A stretch of 64,000 nt of DNA from Desulforhopalus sp. (GTDB lineage: Bacteria > Desulfobacterota > Desulfobulbia > Desulfobulbales > Desulfocapsaceae): contig JAOTRX010000006.1 in NCBI GenBank assembly GCA_030247675.1, forward strand, positions 248,001-312,000, given 5' to 3'. The notes beneath the pieces are model-generated. The model did not search any database. It was not told the DNA's origin and worked only from the letters and a program-made list of their open reading frames with translations. Positions 44,063 to 54,000 of this stretch are shown here, in pieces. The stretch's first letter is position 1, and the number at the start of each line of letters is the position of its first letter. Position numbers and translations under genes: made by a program.

Positions 44063-44836
44063 ATGGATATCGCAACAATAGTTGGGCTGGCTCTCGGCCT
44101 TGGGGCAATTCTTGGTGGAGCATTGCTGGAAGGGCTTCATTTTGGCTCGCTTGTTCAGCCGACGGCGGCACTCATCGTTCTCGGCGGCACCTTTGGCGCG
44201 GCATTCATCAGTTTCCCGCTGGAAGTGGTTATTCAGGCAATGAAGGACCTGAAAATGCTCTTTGCCTCGCCTCCCAAGCCCGACGAGATTATCGCCACGG
44301 TCATTGAACTGGCGACCAGGGCCCGCAAAAACGGCATCCTCTCCCTCGAAGAGGACTCGAAGAACTCCAAGGAACCTTTTTTGCGCAAGGCCCTGACCCT
44401 CTGCGTTGATGGCGTTGAGCCGAAGGATATCCAGGAAATCCTCGAGATCGATCTGGCGACTTACGAAGAACATGCCAAATTAAGCGCCGAATTTTTTGAG
44501 GCGGCGGGCGGTTATGCCCCGACAATCGGTATTATTGGAGCCGTTCTCGGTCTCATTCACGTAATGAGTAATCTCTCCGACACCTCAAAGCTCGGCGCGG
44601 GCATCGCCGTTGCCTTCGTTGCCACCATCTACGGTCTGGTCGTCGCCAACATCATGTGTCTGCCTTTTGCCACCAAAATCAAGATGCGCATCAAGGTTGA
44701 ACTGCAGCGCCGGGAAATGCTGACCGCCGGAATTCTCGGGATACAGCAGGGAAGCAATCCGCGATTTATAGAAGAGCGCCTTAAATCCTTCCTGGCCGGG
44801 GGTGGCGAACACGCCGGCTCCGACTCGTCGCAATAA
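44063..44836 (+). CDS. motA: Flagellar stator protein MotA
   Basis: A 257-residue inner-membrane protein with the four-helix MotA layout. TM1-2 (about 3-55, IVGLALGLGAILGGALLEG) are followed by a large cytoplasmic loop with the conserved charged residues. TM3-4 follow (GYAPTIGIIGAVLGLIHVM, GIAVAFVATIYGLVVAN). It forms the stator with MotB and conducts protons or sodium ions. It is preceded by flbD and followed by motB after 14 bp. Confidence 0.93.
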   Translation: MDIATIVGLALGLGAILGGALLEGLHFGSLVQPTAALIVLGGTFGAAFISFPLEVVIQAMKDLKMLFASPPKPDEIIATVIELATRARKNGILSLEEDSKNSKEPFLRKALTLCVDGVEPKDIQEILEIDLATYEEHAKLSAEFFEAAGGYAPTIGIIGAVLGLIHVMSNLSDTSKLGAGIAVAFVATIYGLVVANIMCLPFATKIKMRIKVELQRREMLTAGILGIQQGSNPRFIEERLKSFLAGGGEHAGSDSSQ

Positions 44837-44850
44837 CAGGGAGAAAACCT

Positions 44851-45666
44851 ATGGCCAGAAAAAAAGCCCCTGAAAAACCGCCGAACCATGAACGATGGCT
44901 GGTTTCCTACGGTGATTTCATCACCCTGTTGTTTGCGGTGTTTGTCACCCTGTATGCGATGTCGCAAACCGACAAGCAGAAGGTCGAGCAGGTCGCCGCT
45001 TCATATCGCAACGCCTTCGGCATCTCCGCCGGAACAGGGGCGAGCAGCACCAATATCATGAACAGCAGTGAGATCATGCCTCTGCCCTCCATCGAGATCG
45101 TGCCGACGCCGCCCTCAAAGAAGCGCAAACCGGAAGATGCCGAGGAAAAGAAGAATTCCACCGATTCGGCGAAGAAGGCCCAGAACAATTCCGGCGAGAT
45201 GCTTGATATTAAAAAATCGATCAAGGTCGCCCTGAAACCCATGCAGCTGGTAGGTGACGTCATTGTCGAGGAGTCTGCGCGCGGCTTGGTGATTCGTTTG
45301 GAAGAGGAGATCTATTTTGAGCCGGGAACCGCCAAGGTGAAGCCGGAAGCCCTTTCCCTGGTGGGAAAAATCGCCGGAGCGGTGTCGGCAGTCGGCACCC
45401 ATCAGATACGCATTGAAGGGCATACCGACAATTCGCCTTCGACCATCGGTCTTTATAAGTCCAACTGGGAGCTGTCCCTTGACCGGGCCTCCACCATCAT
45501 GAAGATTTTCCTCAATAATTATGACTTTTCGCCGGTAAATATCGCCATTGCCGGATACGGTCAATACCGGCCGATTGTCAGCAACGAAACCGACGCAGGC
45601 CGCAAGAGAAACCGCCGGGTCGATATTATCCTCCTGGAGACCAAGGGCGATAAGTCGATACTGTAG
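44851..45666 (+). CDS. motB: Flagellar stator protein MotB (OmpA-like peptidoglycan-binding C-terminus)
   Basis: A 271-residue protein with one N-terminal transmembrane helix (WLVSYGDFITLLFAVFVTLYA) containing the ion-binding Asp. A Lys/Glu/Ser-rich linker (about 85-115) follows. The C-terminal OmpA/MotB domain (IRIEGHTDNSPSTIGLYKSNWELSLDRA) anchors the stator to peptidoglycan. CAGGGAG lies before the ATG. It forms an operon with motA. Confidence 0.93.
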   Translation: MARKKAPEKPPNHERWLVSYGDFITLLFAVFVTLYAMSQTDKQKVEQVAASYRNAFGISAGTGASSTNIMNSSEIMPLPSIEIVPTPPSKKRKPEDAEEKKNSTDSAKKAQNNSGEMLDIKKSIKVALKPMQLVGDVIVEESARGLVIRLEEEIYFEPGTAKVKPEALSLVGKIAGAVSAVGTHQIRIEGHTDNSPSTIGLYKSNWELSLDRASTIMKIFLNNYDFSPVNIAIAGYGQYRPIVSNETDAGRKRNRRVDIILLETKGDKSIL

Positions 45667-45712
45667 CCGTTGGTCGTTGGTTTGATCCTCACCGGTGCCG
45701 GAATACCTCAAA

Positions 45713-47125
45713 ATGAAAAAGACCAAAATCATCGCGACAATCTCCAACCACATGGCCGACGTGCCCTTTCTCACCCGGATGCACCAGGCGGGGATGGATG
45801 TAGTAAGGCTGAATACCGCCCATCAGGCGGTTGAGGACGCTCAGGCGGTCATCGACAATGTCCGCAAGGTCTCCGACCGGCTGGCCATTATGGTCGATAC
45901 CAAAGGGCCGGAGATCAGGACGACCGTCGCCAAGGCGGATATTCCGGTGGTTACCGGCGACACGGTGTGCGTCATCGGCGATAAAAACGGCGAATGCCGG
46001 CCGGGCAGCATCTGCCTCAGTTACGATCATTTTGTCGACGAACTGTCGGTTGGCGACAAGATTCTTATCGATGACGGGGATATTGAGCTGGTGGTGCGGG
46101 AAAAAGAGGCCTCACGGCTGATCTGCGAGGTAAAAAATGATGGACTGATCAAGGGGCGCAAGAGCATCAATCTGCCCTCGGTGAAGATCAAAAACTTGCC
46201 GTCCCTCACCGAAAAAGACCGCACCTTTGTTGCCTTTGCCGCCGACCAGGACGTCGATTTCATTGCCCATTCCTTTGTCCGCAACAAGGAGGATGTCCTG
46301 GCCATCCAGGAAATCCTCGACGCCAAGGGCAGCGCCATCAAGATCATCGCCAAGATCGAAAACCAGGAAGGCGTCGATAATATCGACGAGATCCTTGACC
46401 ACGTCTACGGGGTGATGGTTGCCCGCGGCGATCTGGCCATTGAGATTCCCGCAGAGAAGATTCCCATTATTCAGAAACGGCTCGTGCAAAAATGCATCGA
46501 GCGGCGAAAACCGGTGATCATCGCCACCCAGATGCTCCAGTCGATGATCAAGTCGCCCCGGCCGACCCGGGCCGAGGTCTCCGATGTTGCCAACGCCTGC
46601 CTTGACCGTACCGACGCCATCATGCTCTCCGGGGAAACCGCTTTCGGCAAGTATCCGCTGGAGTCGGTGCAGATGATGACGCGGATTGCCATAGAGGTCG
46701 AGTCGAGCCTCAGTACCTTCACTGACTCACCCTACGAAACGGAAAACAATGTCACCAGCTATCTGGCCAAGGCGGCGGTGAAGGCCTCCCTGCGTCTTTC
46801 AACCAGCGGCCTGGTCGCCGATTCAATCAGCGGCAAGACCATCCTCAATCTCGTCGCCTACCGGGGCGAGAATCCCATCTTTGCCCAGTGTTACAGCAAG
46901 CGGGTGATGCGGGAACTGGCGCTGTCCTATGGGGTGTATGCGTCGTTCATGCCGGCAGAAGTCACCTCCCATGAGTTTCTGCATACCGCCCTTACCCGGC
47001 TGTTGGCCGACAAACTGGTCAACGAGGACAGCCTGCTCACCGTGCTCGCCGGCAACTTCGGCGCCGCCTTCGGCGCATCCTACGTCGAGATCAGCACGGT
47101 ACGCAACCTGCTGCAGCGCAAATAA
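45713..47125 (+). CDS. pyk: Pyruvate kinase
   Basis: A 470-residue enzyme of glycolysis converting PEP and ADP to pyruvate and ATP. Signature residues are KKTKIIATIS at the start, VDTKGPEIRTTV, the Mg-binding and active-site segment GVMVARGDLAIEIP, and the family signature ATQMLQSMIKSPRPTRAEVSD with IMLSGETAFGKYP. The C-terminal allosteric domain is present. ATG at 45713 is preferred over the GTG at 45695 because it matches the family N-terminus. Upstream spacing from motB is 46 bp, so read-through is possible. Confidence 0.95.
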   Translation: MKKTKIIATISNHMADVPFLTRMHQAGMDVVRLNTAHQAVEDAQAVIDNVRKVSDRLAIMVDTKGPEIRTTVAKADIPVVTGDTVCVIGDKNGECRPGSICLSYDHFVDELSVGDKILIDDGDIELVVREKEASRLICEVKNDGLIKGRKSINLPSVKIKNLPSLTEKDRTFVAFAADQDVDFIAHSFVRNKEDVLAIQEILDAKGSAIKIIAKIENQEGVDNIDEILDHVYGVMVARGDLAIEIPAEKIPIIQKRLVQKCIERRKPVIIATQMLQSMIKSPRPTRAEVSDVANACLDRTDAIMLSGETAFGKYPLESVQMMTRIAIEVESSLSTFTDSPYETENNVTSYLAKAAVKASLRLSTSGLVADSISGKTILNLVAYRGENPIFAQCYSKRVMRELALSYGVYASFMPAEVTSHEFLHTALTRLLADKLVNEDSLLTVLAGNFGAAFGASYVEISTVRNLLQRK

Positions 47126-47136
47126 CCTGCGGCCAT

Positions 47137-48996
47137 TTACCTGGCTGGTTTGAATGCGGCGTCGGAGTTGATCTGCAGGGACTCCGGGGTAAAGGGCAGG
47201 TTTGTGCCTCCCTGGCCGGTGAAGGTCATGCGGGCGATCTTTTGCGAAGGCATTTCAAACATCAGGGTGTTTGTGCCCTCAGTGACAGCATGCGCTGACA
47301 GGGAGACTTCCTTGTCAGCGGCGTCATAGAGGCGGATATCGATTCTCCCCGCTTTCTGACAGGAAAGGGTAAACCTGGCAATCCGCATCTCCTCTTCTGT
47401 ATGGTTGGGGTCGTTCGGAAGAACAACCTCGACGACCTTCTTGTCACCACTCTCCCGTGCAACGAAATCGCCCCTGGTTTTTGTAACCACCACGTTCCCG
47501 GCAGTATCGGCAAACTTGCCGCGCAGATAGGCGGGGCCAAGCTCGCGCGGGTTGTTTGGCGGCTCGCGGAGGATGAACATATTGAGTATTTCCTGGATGA
47601 CAATATCCGGTTTCTCGTAGCGTAAAATATAGTCGGGGAAGTTGACTACCGTCCGATGGTTCAGAACCCGCTTGGCATCGGCGCTGAAGAAATACACGCA
47701 TTTCTCCAGGAAGGAATCGCCGAGCAGCAGCATGGAGGAGAGGGGTGCCTTGGGATTTTCGATAAGCCGCAGGTTCATCGAGGTTCCATCTGCCGCCTTG
47801 ACCGGTTTTTCCGGCGGGAAGACATCGGAAATGCCTTTCGGCGGCAGATCGAGGGCGGAATCATAGCGCCCACCCGGCTTTGGAACCAGGGTAATATAGT
47901 GCTCATTCTTGTGCAGGGACACCGGCAGGCCGACCATATCGACGAAGCGGTAATGGGCCCAATGCTTATTGATGGACAGATCAAATTCCGACAGTTCCGG
48001 GTGGCGGAGATTGTAATGCGGGAACATTTCCCGGAGCTCATCGATGATCGCCTGGTAGGCAATGAAGGCGCCGAAAAAGTTCCAGTGGACGTCGGTTTTA
48101 TAGAACAGTAAGGGGTAGGGCTGGGCCTCTTTTGCCCGAAGGAGATGGGGCAGCATGTCGATAAAATGGATATCGCTTGAGGCACGAAGAAATTCCGTCA
48201 GCTGGTCGTAGCGGGTCGACCCCTTGCGGATGTTCTGCAGATTGGTTGGCAGATACTCCGGATAGACCAGGGCCTTGGTCGGCACCAGGACAAAGACGAA
48301 CTCAATCCCCTGCTCCTTCAGCCAGTACCTGCGTTGCTCAAGGGCTCTCTTCCACTGCCTCAGGTCGGCCTTGGAGAAAGGGGCCTGCCCCATGTAGTCG
48401 GCAATATTATCAAATTTCTCGACGATGCTTTTTTCAACCCGGCTCGCCCCCCACCCTTCATAATAAAAACCGTTCTTGCCGAGGGCGGTATTGGGGTTTG
48501 GCGAAATGCCAAGGCAATAGACCTTGATCAGGGCCTGGAGGTGGATGAATGATTTCGGCAGGTAGAGATTGCTGCCGGCATATTTTTCAAATTCCTTGGG
48601 GAAATTTTTCGCAAGCGCAACAATCTTTTCGGTCAGTGTTGTTTGATTTTTCAAGACGGTGTGCTTGACTTCCCTGATACTTTTCGTAAGAAAGGGCAGT
48701 TGGCTGGCGATCGGGTAAAAAAGGACCGACAGAAAGATCAGTGCCAGAAAGAGATTGCGCAGGGTGCGCAGGGGGGTGCTCCGGTTGATGTGGATCGGCG
48801 CCTCAAAACGCAGGGCGACAAGAAAACCGGCGAGGACAATCAGGCCGGTTCGGCTGGCAATCTTCCGCCAGTTGCCGGCGGAGATGTCGGCGAGCATTTT
48901 GTCCTGGATGCATAGGAGGAGAAAGGCCGATACCAGGGCGGTGGCCAGGAGGACAATCGCCGCATTTCTCCAATTGATTGTTGTCTTGTCTATCAT
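47137..48996 (-). CDS. AlgX/AlgJ-like SGNH acetyltransferase partner
   Basis: A 619-residue protein with three hydrophobic helices in the first 110 residues, followed by an SGNH-hydrolase-like domain. The catalytic His region is YKTDVHWNFFGAF (DxHWN as in AlgJ/AlgX) and the Ser is in LLLGDSFLEK. A C-terminal beta domain (FTLSCQKAGRIDIRLYDAAD) may bind carbohydrate. It lies 5 bp behind an MBOAT acyltransferase gene on the same strand. The pair would pass acetyl groups across the membrane to a polysaccharide. The stop codons of this gene and pyk are only 11 bp apart. Confidence 0.8.
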   Translation of the reverse strand: MIDKTTINWRNAAIVLLATALVSAFLLLCIQDKMLADISAGNWRKIASRTGLIVLAGFLVALRFEAPIHINRSTPLRTLRNLFLALIFLSVLFYPIASQLPFLTKSIREVKHTVLKNQTTLTEKIVALAKNFPKEFEKYAGSNLYLPKSFIHLQALIKVYCLGISPNPNTALGKNGFYYEGWGASRVEKSIVEKFDNIADYMGQAPFSKADLRQWKRALEQRRYWLKEQGIEFVFVLVPTKALVYPEYLPTNLQNIRKGSTRYDQLTEFLRASSDIHFIDMLPHLLRAKEAQPYPLLFYKTDVHWNFFGAFIAYQAIIDELREMFPHYNLRHPELSEFDLSINKHWAHYRFVDMVGLPVSLHKNEHYITLVPKPGGRYDSALDLPPKGISDVFPPEKPVKAADGTSMNLRLIENPKAPLSSMLLLGDSFLEKCVYFFSADAKRVLNHRTVVNFPDYILRYEKPDIVIQEILNMFILREPPNNPRELGPAYLRGKFADTAGNVVVTKTRGDFVARESGDKKVVEVVLPNDPNHTEEEMRIARFTLSCQKAGRIDIRLYDAADKEVSLSAHAVTEGTNTLMFEMPSQKIARMTFTGQGGTNLPFTPESLQINSDAAFKPAR

Positions 48997-49001
48997 GTGT
49001 C

Positions 49002-50456
49002 CTAAAATCGAAAATACAGAAAAGGATTGTAGGTGCTGCCCATGAGGTTGGCTATGGAATACAGAAAAATAAAGCTGAAAAAGCCAACGGTGCCGATGGC
49101 GATGGTAAGGCTTGCCAAAAGACCTCCTGCCGTTTTGCGAAATTCCAAGGCCTCCAGCCATTTGCCGATGGTAGCAAACATCGGGGTGGAACAGAGGATT
49201 GCCAGAACGAAGACAAGGTAGAATTCGTTGTTGATGTTGAGAAAAAGCTGGGAGTTGTAGAAGGAAGGCGTGGAAAAGGTGACCATCGCCTTCAGGTAGC
49301 CCAAGGCATTGGCAAAAGTCTCGGCCCGGAAAAACACCCAGCCAACGATCACCACCAGCAGTACATACAGGTGGCGGAGCGGCGAGGGCAGTATGTTTAT
49401 CAGGTGCTTGCCAAGGGGGAGTCGTTCAAAAACCAGAAAGAAGCCGTGAAAGAGGCCCCAGATGACAAAGGTCCAGCTGGCGCCATGCCACAATCCGCAG
49501 AGGAAGAAGACGATGAGCAGATTGAGGTAGGTCCTGACACCGCCGCAGCGGTTGCCGCCGAGGGGGATGTAGAGATAGTCCCTGAACCAGGAAGACAGGG
49601 AGATATGCCAGCGCTGCCAGAATTCGCGGATCGATCGTGAACTGTAAGGATGCTTGAAGTTCTCAAGAAAGGTGAAGCCAAACATCTTGCCGAGCCCGAT
49701 GGCCATATCGGAATACCCCGAGAAATCAAAGTAGATCTGCAGGGTGTAGGAAATGGCGCCGATCCAGGCAAGGCTCATGGGAATCCGGTCCGGCGGCAGG
49801 GAAAAGATATAGTCGGCGGTCCTTCCCAGGACATTGGCGAGGAGCACCTTTTTACCGAGGCCGATGATAAAGCGCTCAATGCCGTAGATGAAATCGCCCA
49901 TCCTGGTCTGGCGCTTGACAATCTGGCTGGCGACGTCGTGGAAGCGGACAATCGGCCCGGCGATCAGTTGCGGGAAGAGGGCAATATACAGGGCGTTGTT
50001 GACCAGGCTTTTTTGTACCGGGGTCTCGCGGCGATACAGGTCAATAACGTAGGAAAGTGCCTGGAAGGTGAAAAAGGAGATGCCGATCGGCAGATGGACC
50101 TGTTCGAGGGCGATAACCGGCATCTGCAACTTGAGAAGAACGGTATTGCAATTGTCGACAATAAAATTGGCGTACTTGAAGAAGCCGAGAAGACCGAGGT
50201 TGGTGATCACCGCCAGCACCAGGGCCGTTTTTCCCGTACCGCCACCTTGCTGTGCGCGGTCGATGAGAAGACCGAAGATGTGGTTGAAGGTAATCGAGAA
50301 AAGCATGAGGAGGACATACAGGCCCTCGCCCCAGGCATAAAACAGGAGGCTTGCGGCAAGGAGCAGCATGTTCCTGAACCTCTGGCCGACCAGAAGGTAG
50401 GACAAAAGGACAAAGGGCAGGAACAAAAAGAGAAAGATAGTTGAGCTGAAAACCAT
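49002..50456 (-). CDS. MBOAT-family O-acyltransferase (AlgI-like)
   Basis: A 484-residue polytopic protein with FSSTIFLFLFLPFVLLSYLL at the start, the PIVRFHDVASQI region and the catalytic His region GLWHGASWTFVIWGLFHG. These are hallmarks of AlgI/DltB/PatA membrane acyltransferases. It would move an acetyl group from cytoplasmic acetyl-CoA to its SGNH partner encoded next. No polysaccharide synthase is adjacent, so the acetylated polymer is unknown. ATG at 50456 fits the family N-terminus. Confidence 0.92.
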   Translation of the reverse strand: MVFSSTIFLFLFLPFVLLSYLLVGQRFRNMLLLAASLLFYAWGEGLYVLLMLFSITFNHIFGLLIDRAQQGGGTGKTALVLAVITNLGLLGFFKYANFIVDNCNTVLLKLQMPVIALEQVHLPIGISFFTFQALSYVIDLYRRETPVQKSLVNNALYIALFPQLIAGPIVRFHDVASQIVKRQTRMGDFIYGIERFIIGLGKKVLLANVLGRTADYIFSLPPDRIPMSLAWIGAISYTLQIYFDFSGYSDMAIGLGKMFGFTFLENFKHPYSSRSIREFWQRWHISLSSWFRDYLYIPLGGNRCGGVRTYLNLLIVFFLCGLWHGASWTFVIWGLFHGFFLVFERLPLGKHLINILPSPLRHLYVLLVVIVGWVFFRAETFANALGYLKAMVTFSTPSFYNSQLFLNINNEFYLVFVLAILCSTPMFATIGKWLEALEFRKTAGGLLASLTIAIGTVGFFSFIFLYSIANLMGSTYNPFLYFRF

Positions 50457-50726
50457 AGAATACGCTGCAGGAAATGGGGAGATAAAGCTGAGTTGAGCAG
50501 CTCGTCTGCTCACAGGAAACCTATGCCCTTGCGGTATAAGAGGCTAAAATATCCGTGTCAAGAAGGCCCTCCAGCCCTACCATAGAATAGGAGATCATGC
50601 AAGCGCATCTTGCTGTTCCGGCTGCCGGCAGGGTGTTTCGGCGCCATTTGGCAGGGCTGGAGATCCGTTTTTCCCGGCAACTGTTGCGGACCGATTGGGC
50701 CACGACGAAAGTGGCGTGCCGCCCCC

Positions 50727-52013
50727 TCAGCGCTCGGCCATGGGGATGAAGCTGCGCGTGGTATGGCCGGTATAGATCTGCCGCGGCCTGGAGATGCGCA
50801 GCTTATGGTCGTGCAGCTCCTTCCAGTTGGCGATCCAGCCGGGCATCCTGCCGATGGCGAACATGACCGTGTACATGTTCAACGGGATGCCGATGGCCCG
50901 GAGGAGGATGCCGCTGTAGAAATCGACATTCGGGTAGAGATTGCGGCTGATGAAGTAGTCGTCCTGTAGGGTGGCCTGCTCCAGTTGCAGGGCGATATCG
51001 AGGAGATCGTCGTCGAGGTGCAGGGCCTCAAGGACATCGTGCACCTGCTTTTTCAGGATCAGTGAGCGCGGATCGAAGTTTTTGTAGACCCGGTGGCCGA
51101 AACCCATGAGTTTGAAGGGGTCGTTTTTGTCCTTGGCCTTGTCGATGTAATAGGCCGGCGGCCGGCCGGAGTTCTTGATATCGAGCAGCATGTTGATCAC
51201 CGCCGCGTTGGCGCCGCCGTGCAGCGGTCCCCACAGGGCGCAGACCCCGGCGGCCACCGAGCTGAACAGGTTGGCCCGTGAGCTGCCCACCACCCGCACC
51301 GTCGAGGTCGAGCAGTTCTGTTCGTGGTCGGCGTGGAGGACCAGGAAGAGGTTGAGGGCCTTGTCGATGACCGGCGAGACCTCGTATTCCTGATAGGGGT
51401 CGGAAAACATCATATGCAGGAAATTGCCGCAGTAGGTCAGGTTCGGGTTGGGATGGTTAATTGGTTTGCCGGAGGCCATGCGGTAGGCGAAGGCGGCAAT
51501 GGTCCTGACTTTCGACAGCAGCAGGGAGGCGGTCCGGTCAAATTCGTCGCCGGTGGTTGGGACGTCGAGGACCTCCGGATGAAAACACGACACCAGGTTG
51601 AGCATCGCCGAAAGGATGGCCATGGGCGGCGCCGAGGTCGGGAAACCGGAGAAATGGTGCTCAAGGTTGGTATGGATCGGCGCGTGTTCCTTCAGGCGCG
51701 CCGAAAAGGCCTTGAGCTGCTGGGCCTTGGGCAGCTCGCCGTAGAGGATGAGATAGGCGGTCTCGACGAAGGTTGCCTTGGCGGCGATTTCTTCAATGGG
51801 GTAGCCGCGGTAGCGGAGGATGCCTTTGTCGCCGTCGACATAGGTGATGGAGGAGTAACATGAGCCGGTGTTGGCAAAACCGGGGTCCATGGTGATATAG
51901 CCGGTGGCGTCGCGAAGCTGCTGGATATCGATGCATTTCTCATTTTCTGAGCCGGTGGTTACCTGCAGTTCGTAGTTTTTTCCGTCAATGATCAGCGTGG
52001 CTTTGTCGCTCAT
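50727..52013 (-). CDS. gltA: Citrate synthase (type II, hexameric class)
   Basis: A 428-residue enzyme joining oxaloacetate and acetyl-CoA to citrate. The N-terminal small beta domain (DKATLIIDGKNYELQV) marks the Gram-negative type II form. Active-site segments are HADHEQNCSTSTVRVVGS, GPLHGGANAAVINML, FKLMGFGHRVYKNFDPR and PNVDFYSGI. ATG at 52013 with GGAGAG upstream is preferred to the TTG two codons earlier. It is a single gene flanked by AlgI and tRNA-Gly. Its presence points to an at least partial oxidative TCA cycle. Confidence 0.95.
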   Translation of the reverse strand: MSDKATLIIDGKNYELQVTTGSENEKCIDIQQLRDATGYITMDPGFANTGSCYSSITYVDGDKGILRYRGYPIEEIAAKATFVETAYLILYGELPKAQQLKAFSARLKEHAPIHTNLEHHFSGFPTSAPPMAILSAMLNLVSCFHPEVLDVPTTGDEFDRTASLLLSKVRTIAAFAYRMASGKPINHPNPNLTYCGNFLHMMFSDPYQEYEVSPVIDKALNLFLVLHADHEQNCSTSTVRVVGSSRANLFSSVAAGVCALWGPLHGGANAAVINMLLDIKNSGRPPAYYIDKAKDKNDPFKLMGFGHRVYKNFDPRSLILKKQVHDVLEALHLDDDLLDIALQLEQATLQDDYFISRNLYPNVDFYSGILLRAIGIPLNMYTVMFAIGRMPGWIANWKELHDHKLRISRPRQIYTGHTTRSFIPMAER

Positions 52014-52182
52014 AGTCAACTCTCCGATATAGTTGGCAGACCTTCGTATATGGCTTTATGAAACTTCAACGGTGTTTAATGATATTGATTTCCAGGAAGA
52101 ATAGCAAACCTTGAAGAAGGCGCAAGGCAAATCCGCAGGGAACGGTAATTGGACGGAAGCGGCAGGGGACCGGACGAGGAGA

Positions 52183-52257
<75 letters not shown>

Positions 52258-52393
52258 TCATGGAGCTTGGCAGCGCGGTGTGGTTTTTAGCAGAAGGAAT
52301 GGCTGAAGTCAACATCTTTTTCAGCCTTGGCAAAGCGCCGAAGCGGCCGGTAATGATCGACATTTTTACCGGGCGGGGGGGCTGCCGGGGGAG

Positions 52394-53695
52394 CTATTCC
52401 GGCAGCAAATCGTATAAATAGGTGAGGATATCGGTGCGGGTAACGATGCCGATCATCTTGTTGTCCTGGACGACGGGCAGGTGGCCGACATCGTTTTCGA
52501 TCATCAGGCGGGCCGCGACCGATGGTGCATCGCCCGGCCCTATGGTGAGGATCTTGCGGGCCATGTACGCCTTGACCGGGCTCTCCCACTGGCTGTCTTT
52601 CTTGATCTTCTTCAGGTCCCAGAGGACGATGATTCCGGCAATTTCTTCCCCTTCGGTCACCATCACTCCTCTGATTTTGTGGGTGGTCATGAGGGTCTGC
52701 ACCTCGCTCATCGGTGTCTCCGGGGTCACCGAGATGACCGGGAAAGACATGATATCGGCAATGCGGATGCTCTCCGAGCCCTTGGCGGCGAGGAGGGCGG
52801 TGATTTTATCAACGACGTCTTTCGCCGACATTTCGGCATCCTTCACCGTTGCCGAACCAGCGCCGCGATGGCCGCCGCCGCCAAAGGCGCCGAGGATCTG
52901 GCCGATATCGACATTTTCCACGCCGCTGCGACCGATTATGGCGTGGCGGCCGTCGCTTGAAAAGATGACGAAGAGGGCATCAACGTTGACGATCTTCCGG
53001 TAGATGTTGACGACGGCGGCGAGGTTTGGAACTTTTTCGTCGAGGATGACATGATTGAAACCGATGGTATGGCCGCAGATCAGCCGTTTCTCAGTCTTCT
53101 TCATCATCTTGAAGAGGATCTCCTTCTGATTCTCCTCATAGGGCGGGTTGAGAAAGAAACCGGCGACATTGAGGTCGGCCTTGTTTTCCAGGAGGTAGGC
53201 GGCGGCCCGGGCATCCTCGGCGGTGGTTGAAGGAAAGGAAAGATGGCCGGTGTCTTCGTAGAGGCCGATGAGCATGACCGTCGAATCGAGGGGGGACAGC
53301 TGAATTCCGCGTTGGCGCATCTCCCGGACGAGAAGGGTCACCGTCGAGCCGACCCGTTCTTTGCACGACCAGCTGGCTTTAATATCGCCGTCACCGGTCA
53401 TGTGATGGTCCCACAGATCGATTTCCAGGCCTTCCTTTTTGGCGAGTTTGTCCATGCGGTCAAGGCGCTGCCATTGATCGGTATCGACGACGATGAGCTT
53501 TTTTACATCGTCGGGACGGACCTCATTGGGGAGAACAAGTTTGAAAGCGGTTTTATGGGTGGAGAGAAACCGTTCGACATTTTTGTTGGTCATCTTGGGA
53601 ACCACCCCGGTGCATCTGGGGTAGAGAATGGTGGCGGCGATGACCGAGGCCAGCCCGTCAAAATCGGTGTTCTTGTGGGTTGTTGCGATAAACAT
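52394..53695 (-). CDS. DHH/DHHA1 phosphoesterase with two CBS domains
   Basis: A 433-residue cytoplasmic protein. The N-terminal DHH domain has HKNTDFDGLASV, VVDTDQWQRLDRM and LWDHHMTGDGD. The DHHA1 domain ends in GAFGGGGHRGAGSATV. Two CBS repeats follow (about 315-430, IMSFPVISVTPETPMSE and KILTIGPGDAPSVAARLM). In many delta-proteobacteria this set is joined to a poly(A)/CCA polymerase domain; here that domain is absent. Likely activity is on oligonucleotides or a cyclic dinucleotide, regulated by adenosine ligands of the CBS pair. The substrate is inferred only. Confidence 0.88.
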   Translation of the reverse strand: MFIATTHKNTDFDGLASVIAATILYPRCTGVVPKMTNKNVERFLSTHKTAFKLVLPNEVRPDDVKKLIVVDTDQWQRLDRMDKLAKKEGLEIDLWDHHMTGDGDIKASWSCKERVGSTVTLLVREMRQRGIQLSPLDSTVMLIGLYEDTGHLSFPSTTAEDARAAAYLLENKADLNVAGFFLNPPYEENQKEILFKMMKKTEKRLICGHTIGFNHVILDEKVPNLAAVVNIYRKIVNVDALFVIFSSDGRHAIIGRSGVENVDIGQILGAFGGGGHRGAGSATVKDAEMSAKDVVDKITALLAAKGSESIRIADIMSFPVISVTPETPMSEVQTLMTTHKIRGVMVTEGEEIAGIIVLWDLKKIKKDSQWESPVKAYMARKILTIGPGDAPSVAARLMIENDVGHLPVVQDNKMIGIVTRTDILTYLYDLLPE

Positions 53696-54000
53696 GGGGG
53701 TATGGTACGGGTCCGGGGTTACGATTATAACTGGCCGGGCTCGTGGGTAAATGGCACTGCTGGAATTGCTTGGTCACGCCCGGCCGTCACTTTGGCCGGA
53801 GCCGGCGCTGTTCCGGGATCGACCTTCGTCTGTTACTATACCGGAGACCGGGGGAATATCAAGGCAATATCACCGGTGTGAAGAGAGGTTCTTGCCGACC
53901 CGGACAAGAAGCGCTATGTTTGCTGATTTTTATGGCCTTGCGCTGGCAACACTAGGGACGGCGATGTGGTTTTCAGGGCCTTGGAGTAAAGAGGGAGGGT
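53696..54000. other. Divergent intergenic region (305 bp)
   Basis: The gap lies between the divergent DHH-CBS and SprT-DUF2786 genes. No gene or clear operator was recognised. Several overlapping short frames occur but lack ribosome-binding sites and recognisable products. Confidence 0.5.
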
